Source of the DNA: Nigrospora sphaerica
Taxonomy: Eukaryota > Ascomycota > Sordariomycetes > Amphisphaeriales > Apiosporaceae
NCBI GenBank assembly: GCA_018287875.1
Contig: JAGVVL010000001.1
Location: 6,324,001 to 6,388,000, forward strand
Direction of reading: 5' to 3'
Length of the DNA stretch: 64,000 nt
The position numbers and the translations under genes are program-made. Under the pieces are notes generated by a model, which worked only from the letters and a program-made list of their open reading frames with translations, made no database searches and had not been told where the DNA came from. Position 1 is the first letter of the stretch; each line of letters begins with the position of its first letter. Shown here piece by piece: positions 31,011 to 40,438 of this stretch.

Positions 31011-32205
31011 TTACATTCCATATTTCGCGGCAAGCAGGTCGAAGCCCTCCTTCATCGACTCTTCCATGGGCCTCCAACCGGGCTGGCCCAGCCACTTCAG
31101 CAGAGCTTCCGCCCGGGGCCGGCCCACGACGTTGGCCAGGTCCTGGCCCTCGTTTGCCGGCGGGTCTAAAGGGAACAGAGCCGGGGTTAGCAGGGAGGCG
31201 AGCCAAGAATAGGGGGTTCTCGCCGACTTACCCGGGAATTTGTGCTCGGGGTACATCTTCCGGAGCCGCTGGATCCAGTCGGTCCAGGTTTTCCGGTGCG
31301 CGTAGCCAAAGACGCGCTCGCCCTTGTAGTCCGGGTGCAGCAGCGCGCCGACGTGGAGCAGGCAGACGTCGGCCGTGTCCACCATATGGTGCGGCGGCAG
31401 GAACTTGAAGCTTTCGTCGCCGTTCCACAGCGCCTCGAAGATGTACGACGTCGGGCCCAGGCCCTGCTTCTCGACGTCGAGCGACGGACCGGTCACGAAG
31501 TCGGGCAACACCGTGTTGGCCTCGAAGGCCGGCTTCTCCGTCTTCATGAAGTCCCACAGCGCCTGCTCGCACTGCGCCTTGGAGGCGGCGTAGACGTCGA
31601 AGGCGCGCTCGGGGGTGTACGGGGGCGGGGCCCAGGCCCGCTCGATGGAGCCCGTGTTCCAGGCGTCCTGGGTCAGGTCGTACTCCTCGTTGAAGCGCAT
31701 CTGCATGGCGGCGGCGGCCGAGGACGTGTGCACGACGCGCTTCATCCCGGGCTCCCGGGCCGCGGACCGGAGGCCCTCGAGCAGCATAGCCTTGGAGTTG
31801 CCGATGATGGGGTTGGGGTCTCCCCCCCAGCTCAGGTCGGAAACCAAGTGGATCATGCCGCTGCACCCCTTGACGGCCTCATCCAGGGCCCCCGGCTTTC
31901 GCATATCCGGGATTTGGACCAACTCCAGCTTACCGGGCCCGTATTGCTGGTCAAACCTGTCCTTGAGCCACTTGGACTTCTCGGCATCTCTTACAGCGCC
32001 GCGGACACCTACAACCACGCCATCTCGGGTTAGCAACAAGGGGGCAAGCTCAGGGGGGGATGGAGGAGTGCTGGGCGGTTGGCGTACGGTATCCAAGCTG
32101 CAACAGCTGGTCGGCCATCTTGCCTCCCAGCAGGCCATTGGCACCGGTGATGAGGATGATGGAGCCTGCCGGCAGGACGGCATCCGAAGGGCGCGTAAGC
32201 GTCAT
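31011..32205 (-). CDS. Extended-SDR NAD(P)H-dependent ketone/aldehyde reductase
   Basis: Exons 32205-32088, 32008-31232 and 31165-31011, 349 aa. The start ATG at 32205 gives a normal SDR N-terminus. The cofactor motif is TGANGLLGG (residues 20-28), the catalytic Tyr-Lys pair is YAASK (Tyr179, Lys183), and an upstream Ser lies in VVHTSSAAAA. The fold is that of dihydroflavonol-4-reductase/GRE2-type reductases. Such enzymes reduce ketones on polyketide intermediates or small aldehydes. The cluster position and two AflR-type sites upstream favour a tailoring role; the substrate is unknown. Confidence 0.88.
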
Positions 32206-32214
32206 GATGATAAA

Positions 32215-32225
32215 TCGGCGTTCGA
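32215..32225. promoter_or_regulatory. AflR-type site TCG-N5-CGA just before the SDR start
   Basis: TCGGCGTTCGA, 10-20 bp upstream of the ATG, probably in the leader. This is unusually close for an activator site, so it may be coincidental. Confidence 0.3.
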
Positions 32226-32601
32226 GGCAAAGGAAGAGACAGATAGGCGGTGGGTAGCAGCCACCCTCTCGGCCGCCGTCAGAGCACGCCGCAAGACGGT
32301 TATATAACGCGGGGGGCCCGTTGGCGCTCCGCCCCCCTCTTCTGCCCTCGCCGGACAGTGTCGAAGCGGCCGTGTCGTCGGGCTTGGGGAAACTGCCAAT
32401 CCGCTTCCGCCCGACGATTTCGGGTCTGGGTTACAGGCCGTGGTAACCGCACCAGGCGGCTTTGGTTGGCGTACCCATGTGTAACAACTACAACCCTGCC
32501 GGATCGCGGGCGACGGCCCCAGCGCTCGCCTGCTCCTCCGTGCGCATGCCGGCGAGGCTCGGGCGGTATTCTCGGGGCGCACCGGCGCTCAGCGGGATCT
32601 T

Positions 32602-32612
32602 TCGGTGAGCGA
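32602..32612. promoter_or_regulatory. AflR-type site TCG-N5-CGA upstream of the SDR
   Basis: TCGGTGAGCGA, about 400 bp upstream of the SDR ATG, at the same distance as the PKS and monooxygenase 1 sites. Confidence 0.45.
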
Positions 32613-33849
32613 CAGAAAAAAAGCTCCAACCTGTTATGGTGCCAGTGAAGACGATCATGATTGAACACCGTCTATTTTTAGTACTTGGGTGGGCTCAGAT
32701 CGAGCCGATCCGGCTCCGCATTTCGACCCACTAATAAAACGCGGCCGGACCGGGCTCGGGAGCGCTAATAGCCGAGTACCTCTATTAATTTATATCCGTT
32801 AGCTAAAGAGAAGCTCCGTTCTTCTCTCTTCACATCCGCTATATTTTAATTCGTTAATACGGTCGCGATCAGCTATTGTAATATAACATTAACGGACAAC
32901 GCGGTTACTCTCACACACAACCTCGTTATTAGTCGGCTGGTCTCCCCACGCTCTCTGCGCCTTAAGCGAGATCATGTTCCTATTAGACTATATATTTGCG
33001 ACAGATGGCTGTGGCTGTCCACCATGACAGCCATAACTACCGCAGATAGCTTTTATGGTAGCAGATAGAAGGTAGCTAAACGAATCATGCTTATTACACA
33101 CTTGTCTAATGGCCACGACCGTCGTGAAGCCTTAAAGTTCCCATTCCATTTCCTCTTCGATTTCCTAGCTCTACATCCCGTGCCACTTACGCCTAACTTA
33201 GACACTACAGCCCACCCCGTTGCAGGCCACGACTGTTCTTAGCTTAACTCTTATATGCTGAACATAAAGGTCATTTACAACGGGCAAGAAGCAAGGTCGG
33301 GAAAAGAAGATGTGAGGTTTCCAGCTCAGCTACAACCGTTCTTAGGTATGGTCAGCCGGTAAGGATAAGGGCAGTCATGACGACAGCCTGTCACTATGCG
33401 TATAGTGCTAAACCGTTGTAAGCGGACGTGTACGAAAATCCAACTAAGATTATTGTTATTAATGTGTAGTAAACCCAAAGTACGTGACTATCTAAGAATA
33501 CACTCTAGTATCTTACATTATCCCACTCGCATAATGATAAATTAATGCCACCAATAGGCTATTACAGTAGTGATGTTAACGGCTAGTGTAAGCACCTTTG
33601 CGTATAGACCCGTTATAAGTTAGGCAAGGCTTAGCCTCTGGTACAGAGAACTTACGCTGGCGTGGTAGCTCGGCTAGCGGGTTATAATTGGGCGAGTGCC
33701 GTGGCAGGCGGGATACAAGTGCCCCTGTCTACCCCATCAAAGTAAGTACACTATACCTTTAGTTATTATACGTGTCCTATCTTTTGTCGGTACATGCTCT
33801 CCACTTGAGACTTAGGCTTAGGCAGTAGTACTATCCATGAACATCATTC

Positions 33850-35150
33850 AGCTTGCCATGACTATGAGCAGAGGCTTGTAACTCGACTTAAAGACCTTGA
33901 AGCCGCCGGAAGACCTCTGCTGGAAAATACCTTGCGGGTCAAATTTCTTGCCGACAGCCCCATGCATCTTGGCGAAATTCTCGGGCCCCGGCTCTTGCAT
34001 ACGCCTTGCGACCAATCGGCGTGGTTGGCGTAGACGAAGTCGACCGGGTACCTGTGGCGCCGCAGAAGGCCTTTTCGGGCCCGCACCATTTCGAGGATAG
34101 TTTGTGTGGAATTTCCCGTTGTCGGTCCTTGCACGCGTACGCGGCCTTGGTGAGCATCATGGCGCAGTCTATCCGGCCCGCCGCCGGGCCGAACAGGTTG
34201 GTGCCGTTGGTCACTGAACTACGGCTGCGCCAGAAATTTGACAAAGATGCCCCCGGCGTCGGTGACGGCGCCGGTCCCGCGCTCCCGGATTTTGAAAAGA
34301 CGCCGGCCGGCGGGTTCCGGAACGGCCAATCGCCCTGGAAGGCCCTATGTATACGGTGAATAGGGAAAGTCGGTGCAGGGAGCCTTAGGAAGCCAGGAAC
34401 GAGCTAGCTAGGTGATGAGCTTACAGTGAGGCCGTGGGCGGGATATTAGCTCCGAACTCGTCCGCAACGTCGGCCACGGTGTCAAGTTAGGCAATTCCGC
34501 CCTTTTTGGGAATTTCAGTAAATGCACTGTAGGCGGGTAGCGCGGCGGTGCTCTCTGCATGACACAGGGCGTCCCTAATACTGTGAGTGCCGCCGGCATA
34601 CTCACGGAAGATGCCCATACCGGCGCCTTCATCAAAACGAACCGGCTCCCTGAGGCGACTAAAGGCCTGGGCCCGGGCGTCCACACGCTGTCGATAAATC
34701 CGTACGCAAGAAGGGGATACCACATGCGATCGGATGGAAAGGTCGGGACGTCGAAGCGCGTAATGACGCCGGAGCTGTTGGATTCGCCTTGAGCGCCAGC
34801 CAGTGCTCGGGATGGGAGGCTTCGGTCACGTAGGTGTCTTGCCACTCGCGGGAATAAGTTCGTAGTCGTAGACGTTACGACATACCCAGCCGTGTCGGCG
34901 CCCTAGAAAGGTCATGACGCCTAGAGCTGGGAAGAAACGTCATCTTCCCACGTTGCCAGGTATTTTATCATGCTTTACCCTGGCGAGACGCAACTCCACT
35001 GAGAACTCCGCTGACACCAGGCTCCCAACACGTCCTCCAATGGCGGGTAATGTTGTATGACGCGAAGCTGTGTTAGACTTCGTACCGCCGGCAGCCGGCA
35101 CCCAAGCAGGCGACCTTCTTATCCGTGCCGAGCCCAGTCTAGATGGAAAA
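33850..35150 (-). pseudogene. Relic of a berberine-bridge-type FAD-linked oxidase
   Basis: No continuous frame, but several minus-strand fragments in correct order match FAD-binding PCMH/BBE-like oxidases. Near 35130-35090 is VACLGAG; near 35050 is the AIGGRVGSL segment of the FAD-binding part; near 34890-34860 is RHGWVCRNVYDYELI; near 34840-34800 is EASHPEHWLALK, running with a frameshift into SSGVITRFDVPTFPSDRMW. Near 34050 is DFVYANHADWSQG. The C-terminus near 33985-33850 has FAKMHGAVGKKFDPQGIF then GGFKVFKSSYKPLL. Frameshifts and stops separate the fragments. Such oxidases perform oxidative cyclisation or dehydrogenation in polyketide and alkaloid clusters. Its place at the cluster edge suggests a lost tailoring step, but it might predate the cluster. 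Confidence 0.8.
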
Positions 35151-36002
35151 ATCGCATATCCATAGCAACACCACCGGTGAGAGCACACCAGAGGAAGTGA
35201 GGCGTGCCTGGAGGCAGGCCTGGTCTTGCGTGGAGGTTCATGCAGTTGTGTCCGGGGAGCACAATAAGTTAGATACAGAAACTACACCCCTTTCGGGTTC
35301 TGGGTCGACGCGACATGCTCACTCTCTCGTCTCGCCCAGCGCTGCCTTTGTGGCCTGTGTCGCAACCGAGAAAGGATTATGAGGGCCCCAAAAACAGCCC
35401 CCGGCAGAAGTGAGGCGAAGAGGGCGAATTCCCAAAGCCCGTGATGGTGACTCTGGCCGGTGCTGGCCAGTCAGTGTTCAAGAGTGTATCCCATCGCTGC
35501 TTCCTTCTTCAAGCTACACGGTAGTACGCAAAGATATGTGACGCCTCGATATGAAAGCCATGATGTTCACGCCGGGCGTGGGCCCGACGGCGGGGCCGTT
35601 CCTGGCTGGCCCCTGCTGGCAGGGTCCTACCAAAAGCAGTATATCCGCCCGAGGGTGGTGAGCTTGCATGCAGAGAGAACTTTGTGGAGAATGTTTCCAC
35701 CTAGAGGCTTATATTGGGGCGCGCAGTTGTTAATGCCAATACGCGAAGGCAGCCTATAACCAAATCCGCCAATCGGCCGGAGCAACGCGAGGGGTGGCAG
35801 AGCTGAACTCTTCGTGAACCTGGGGGCGCCGGGATTGGAGCCGAGCACCTACCCATAGACAGCGTGGGTGCGAAAGGCTGTAAGTTAGAGGTCAGACAGA
35901 CGTGCAAACCCAGAGCGTGGATTGGAACACAGCACTGCGCGCCGCAACCTTGATGGATTTCTCTCGTAATCCTTTTCCCCCACTCCCTCGCGGACGGTCA
36001 TC
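35151..36002. other. Spacer between two gene relics
   Basis: Short open frames on both strands (for example 35143-35382, 35460-35759) show no recognisable domain. The N-terminus of the FAD oxidase relic may extend into the first 200 bp but cannot be read. Confidence 0.45.
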
Positions 36003-36150
36003 GTGGCGCAGACTCCCTCCTATACGAAGCTGACGCACTCGACCACCTACGCGGCCATCAGTCCCACCCTTGCCGTCCTCCCTACCAGCGGCAAGCTGGT
36101 CCCGATCACGGGCGGTATCCGCCGGGCTGGCGACGTACTCGCACGCGGCC
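36003..36150 (+). pseudogene. N-terminal fragment of a short-chain dehydrogenase
   Basis: The frame from 36003 reads AQTPSYTKLTHSTTYAAISP and then a LPTSGKLVPITGG segment, matching the start of fungal SDRs of the YTKTYHxxPYPAISP... GKTVLITGG type. The initiator is GTG instead of ATG and the glycine-rich TGGGxGIG motif is destroyed after ITGG. In a shifted frame SHAADLCAAAG may be the following segment. Nothing recognisable follows, so it is a broken remnant, possibly another lost cluster enzyme. Confidence 0.6.
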
Positions 36151-36891
36151 GACCTCTGCGCCGCGGCCGGGCCTATAGGTCCTGTAGATAGGGTACATAA
36201 CATATTGAGCAACCTAATAGGCATTTGAGTTGACGTGCCAGGTGGCCAGGCCCACGGTGGAAGTCATGGATATAGAAAGCCGCGTTGGAGAGGCAGGGCC
36301 CCCAAGTTCACACACCCGGACTCTACGTATGTAGCTGGCTCGATGACCGCCGTCCCATTGGCTGGAGGTGAAAGGCCGTTGCACCCACTTCGGCGGGCGG
36401 GTCGATGTCCACAAAGGCGATCTATCCCAGGGGTACATTGATCCGGAGTAGTGAGTCTGTGAACAGTCTCGGCGCGGTTAAAGTTAGCGGCGGGGGCTGC
36501 CTGTTCTATAAGACGGACCGGGGGAGGTCAGATCACGAACATGGAGCCGGCTATCACGTCATAGGTAGCCAATCAAAGTAGTCAGTCCACAGCGATCCGA
36601 CACGACTCGCCTAGTATTTATGCTATTTGCCAATTCCGGGGTTGCTGGTTTCTACCCGCACAGGTTGATAGCTCGCAGGAGCGGTGAATTCATGTCGATA
36701 CCTCACATCTGATACCTGTTGCTGTGCCACGGACAGCAAACCCGTATATGAAAAACCCAAAAAACCCACCCCCCCAAAAAACGGAAAAACGTGTATGTCT
36801 ATGAGGCTTGGTATATGCATGCTCCCCCTTCTCCTTTTCCCCCGTCTCTGCGCCTGCGCCAGGTCATGGCTCCGTCTAATACCCCATCCGT
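36151..36891. other. Spacer at the cluster/core boundary
   Basis: No supportable gene. The last part is AT-rich and likely forms the 3' flank of cystathionine gamma-lyase. Confidence 0.5.
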
Positions 36892-38151
36892 CTATTGGCT
36901 GACGTGGCCGTTGGTACCGTTGCTGGTGGCGTCCGAGGCGCCCTGGACGGCCTTCTCGAGGGCCTGCTGCACGTCGCGGACGAGGTCCTCGGGCTCCTCG
37001 ATGCCGCTGCTGATGCGCACAAGGTCATCGAAGACGCCGACGGCCTCGCGCTGGTCCTTGGGGATGCCGGCGTGGGTCATGGCGCTCGGCAGCTCGACAA
37101 GACTCTCGATGCCGCCCAGGCTCTCGGCAAGGGTGTAGATGCGCGTGAGGCGGCAGAAGCGCTCGGCGGCGGCGTGGCCGCCCTTGATGCGGAAGGAGAG
37201 CATGCCGCCGCCCATGCCGTCGCGGTGCTGCTTCAGGGCGATGTGGCGGTGGGGGTGCGAGTCGAGGCCCGGGTAGTTGACGGCGAGGACGTGGGGGCTC
37301 GCCTCGAGGGCGCGGGCAACAGCGGTAGCGTTGGTGGTAGACTGGCGCACGCGCAGGTGCAGCGTCTTGACGCCGCGGTGGGCGAGCCAGCAGTCAAAGG
37401 CCGAGGGCACGGCGCCGGCGGCGTTCTGCAGGAAGGCCAGGCGTTTCTGCAGGTCGTCCGAGTTGACGGCGGCGAGGCCCATGACGACGTCGCTGTGGCC
37501 GTTGATGTACTTGGTGACGCTGTGCACGACAATGTCGGCGCCGTGGTCCAGCGGGTTCTGCACGTAGGGGCTGAGGAAGGTGTTGTCGACGACGACCAGC
37601 ACGCCGCGCGCGTGGGCGGCCGTCGCGACGGCGCGGATGTCGACGAGGCGCAGCGTCGGGTTGCTCGGCGACTCGATCCACACGAGCTTGGTGTCTTCCG
37701 TCATGTGTTCGACAATGTCGACCTCGATCTGCGGCGTGAAGGTGACGCGCACGCCGTGGGCCTTGGCGACCTGGGTGAAGTAGCGGTGAGTGCCGCCGTA
37801 GACGTCGCTGACGCTGATGACGTGCGAGCCCGCCGCCAGGCTCTGGAGGATGGTGGCCGTGGCGGCGCTGCCGCTGGCAAAGGCGAGGGCGTGCTTGGCA
37901 TGCTCGAGGGCCGCCACGGCGGCCTGAAAGTTGTCGCGGTTGGGGTTGGAGCTCCGCGAGTACTCGTAGGCGCCGACGGGCTGGCCGACCTCGCGCTGCG
38001 CAAACGTGGTCGACAGCGAGATGGGCTCGATGACGGCGCCCGTGACGGCGTCGTGGGGCGCGCCCGCGTGAACAGCGAGCGTGCCGAAGCCGTGAATGGG
38101 CGACGGCGCGCGCGGCGGCGTCTCAATGGGCTGCTGGGACGGGACCGTCAT
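36892..38151 (-). CDS. cys3: Cystathionine gamma-lyase
   Basis: 419 aa, single exon. The ATG at 38151 (MTVPSQQPIE) starts the protein; the open frame upstream is leader. Cys/Met-metabolism PLP enzyme: YEYSRSSNPNRD near residue 62, FASGSAATA, the PLP-anchoring Asp region VVVDNTF, and the Schiff-base lysine in SVTKYINGHSDVV (Lys214). It cleaves cystathionine to cysteine, 2-oxobutyrate and ammonia in the cytosol. Sequence order and length fit gamma-lyase (CYS3) best; cystathionine gamma-synthase is usually longer in fungi. It appears to be core metabolism marking the end of the accessory region, although cysteine supply could support the glutathione-dependent step of the cluster (speculative). 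Confidence 0.88.
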   Translation of the reverse strand: MTVPSQQPIETPPRAPSPIHGFGTLAVHAGAPHDAVTGAVIEPISLSTTFAQREVGQPVGAYEYSRSSNPNRDNFQAAVAALEHAKHALAFASGSAATATILQSLAAGSHVISVSDVYGGTHRYFTQVAKAHGVRVTFTPQIEVDIVEHMTEDTKLVWIESPSNPTLRLVDIRAVATAAHARGVLVVVDNTFLSPYVQNPLDHGADIVVHSVTKYINGHSDVVMGLAAVNSDDLQKRLAFLQNAAGAVPSAFDCWLAHRGVKTLHLRVRQSTTNATAVARALEASPHVLAVNYPGLDSHPHRHIALKQHRDGMGGGMLSFRIKGGHAAAERFCRLTRIYTLAESLGGIESLVELPSAMTHAGIPKDQREAVGVFDDLVRISSGIEEPEDLVRDVQQALEKAVQGASDATSNGTNGHVSQ

Positions 38152-40438
38152 GGTGGGCGGGACGACACGCACTGTCTGCTGAGGTCGAGCTGGCTGGTCA
38201 AGCAAGGGAAAGAGGGCGAGTTGCTTGAGACAGAGACAGAGAGGCAGGCGAGAGCAGTAGACGACCAAGCCGTGGGAAAATTTGCCGGGTGCTTTCGTCT
38301 TATATATACGGAGTTATCCACCAAGGCCATAATAAGTCATCCGGGCTCCCCCATCGCCGTCTGCCCTATTTTAATAAGTAAGCAAGCGAGCAGCCCTGGC
38401 CAAGGAGGCGCCGGAGCCTGTTCGGCCGTATCGTAAGAGGCCGCCATCGGGTGAGTGGTACATGGAAGTATGGTAATGGGTTGGGTGTTTTTTTTTTCTT
38501 CACCCCTTGGGGCGAGGCGGGTCCTCTGGCGTGCTTGGTTTCTCACCGGGGCGGTTGCGTAAGAAATACCTTTCTTACCTAACATGTATGCACTTAAATT
38601 TACCAGGATCCCCATGCTGTACAGAGGGGTCGGAGTTCTGCAGGACCAGAAAAGGGTCCGATGATTGCCGCGTCCGCGGCTTCGACGGCGGGGCGTCAAT
38701 GCCCCAAACAAGTGGTCGGTTCGTCTCTAATAGCCCGGAAAGTCCAACCCATCGGCTCCTCTTGCCAAGGCCGCTTACGAGGATCAGTGTCTACTGTTTG
38801 GGAGGGCCGGCGTAGGCCGTCCTGACCATCGCTTGAAGGTTGTGAGGAACATGTGCCCTTCTTTGCCTGCATCCCCTCGCGCCATGTGTTACTGTGTTAC
38901 TTGAGAAATACAAGTATCGCGAGGCCTGGTCCCCGCGGGCCGGCGACAACAGGCGGAGAGCCCGGCTGCGGCGGGTGATATAAAAAGCCCACCCCACCTG
39001 CCTACTCTGGCTGAATGCCGGCCGATACTCCGGACTTGCGACACTGATCAAGTAGGTACACGTAGGTACGATGCCAGCAAGCAATAGGCAAAGAGGCAGG
39101 AGGTTCTAGGTACTTTTGTTTCTTGCTTGGTAAGAGAGTCACGACATGTGTGTGATTACCAATTTTTGTGGGGGATACCCATGACGTCCAAGTTGGCAGG
39201 TACATTGGTCACTTGCCTGCACGTGCATGCTGGCAGTTTCAACACTGGGGCTGGGGTAGGAAACGCGGCTGCACGTCTCGGCCAAACGAGCTGTCACATT
39301 TGTCGCCTAGCTACGGGCAGTTCTCAAATCCCATACCCCCAATTGCATGCTTTGTTACATATATACCTACATACGTCCGTATCGGGGCTTGAATAAGCAA
39401 GTGCCAAGGGGATCGATGCTGTATGCCCACCGCGCGGTCGCCTTGTTCGTCCTATAGTCTTTTTGTGGTCATTAGGATTACCCAGTGTCAGGGGCGAGCG
39501 ACCGGTTTGTCAAGCTCTGAAATCGCAACTTGACTGGACCAATGCCATCCTCCAATGTCGATGCAGACTGTGTTGCTATTCCGGGCGTGCAATTGGCGGC
39601 GTACATTGATGCTTCGTAACCAGGTTAGAAGAACCTCGAAGAGAGGAAAGACAAGAGAGAAATGACTGGATCAAGGCACGCAAGATCGCGCATCTATGCA
39701 ACGCTCGCGTCCGTTCGATATCAATTGGGACTAGAATATCCCTAAAACACCTCCTGCTCGATATAAGACGTCTGTTAAGTTAGCAAGAGTGTCAAGAGAG
39801 TATATGTGTGAGAAGGGCTTTTATGACTTATGTAAGTAAGTGCCTCTTAGGCAGAAGCCGTGCACGGGCGGACGGGCTGCACTGGAGGCGAATTGGCAAG
39901 CGGTGCCTGGGCAGGAGCCTACCGACTTACCAGTTAATGGCGATGGCCTACTATCCATTCCTACGAGCATCCCAACATCCATAATCTCATCAGGTTCATG
40001 CTACCCAGTAGCTGCCTTATGTCTTGGGCCGATCCAGACTGCCGACTGCCTAGTTCTCGTACGCAATTACATCCCCCCCACCTACGAGCAGCTTCGTCCC
40101 ATCGGACCTCTAGGCCTCCAACCTGAGGTCCAGTTCCATCCGTCGGCTTCAACCCCACCAGCGAGCTGGGCCCTCGCCATCGCGAACAGGCAGAAGCGGC
40201 CCTCTCCACCAAAATCGACGACAAACACGCGCGTATATATAGGGCTTCCTATACGCGCGCGGGAAAGAGAGCGAGAGCGGACGTATGCGATTAGTTTACG
40301 CACCTATTGCGACACCAGGCAGAGCCCTGCCTTCATCGTCCCTCTTTCGGTCTTGGGCATTGCAACCCCCGCCGCTCCAGTCGTCCATTGTCCTGAGATA
40401 TCCACCCGACTGGCATCCATCCGTTGACAGCCACCACC
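38152..40438. other. Intergenic region
   Basis: 2.3 kb between divergent cystathionine gamma-lyase and F-box genes. TATA-like ATATATA near 38300 and many short open frames without domains. No gene seen. Confidence 0.5.

Larger units (their letters stand above)
32206..33849. other. Gene-free, AT-rich border region
   Basis: The first 400 bp are normal promoter-like sequence with two TCG-N5-CGA sites. From about 32670 to 33850 the base composition shifts to AT-rich, with no open frame of note on either strand, in contrast to the GC-rich cluster. It could be a degraded transposon or RIP-affected DNA, but I found no terminal repeats, coding remnant or target-site duplication. Confidence 0.5.

Noticed and set aside
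36895..38436. 513-codon plus-strand open frame.
   Set aside because: Antisense of cystathionine gamma-lyase, whose motifs and PLP lysine are clear on the minus strand.
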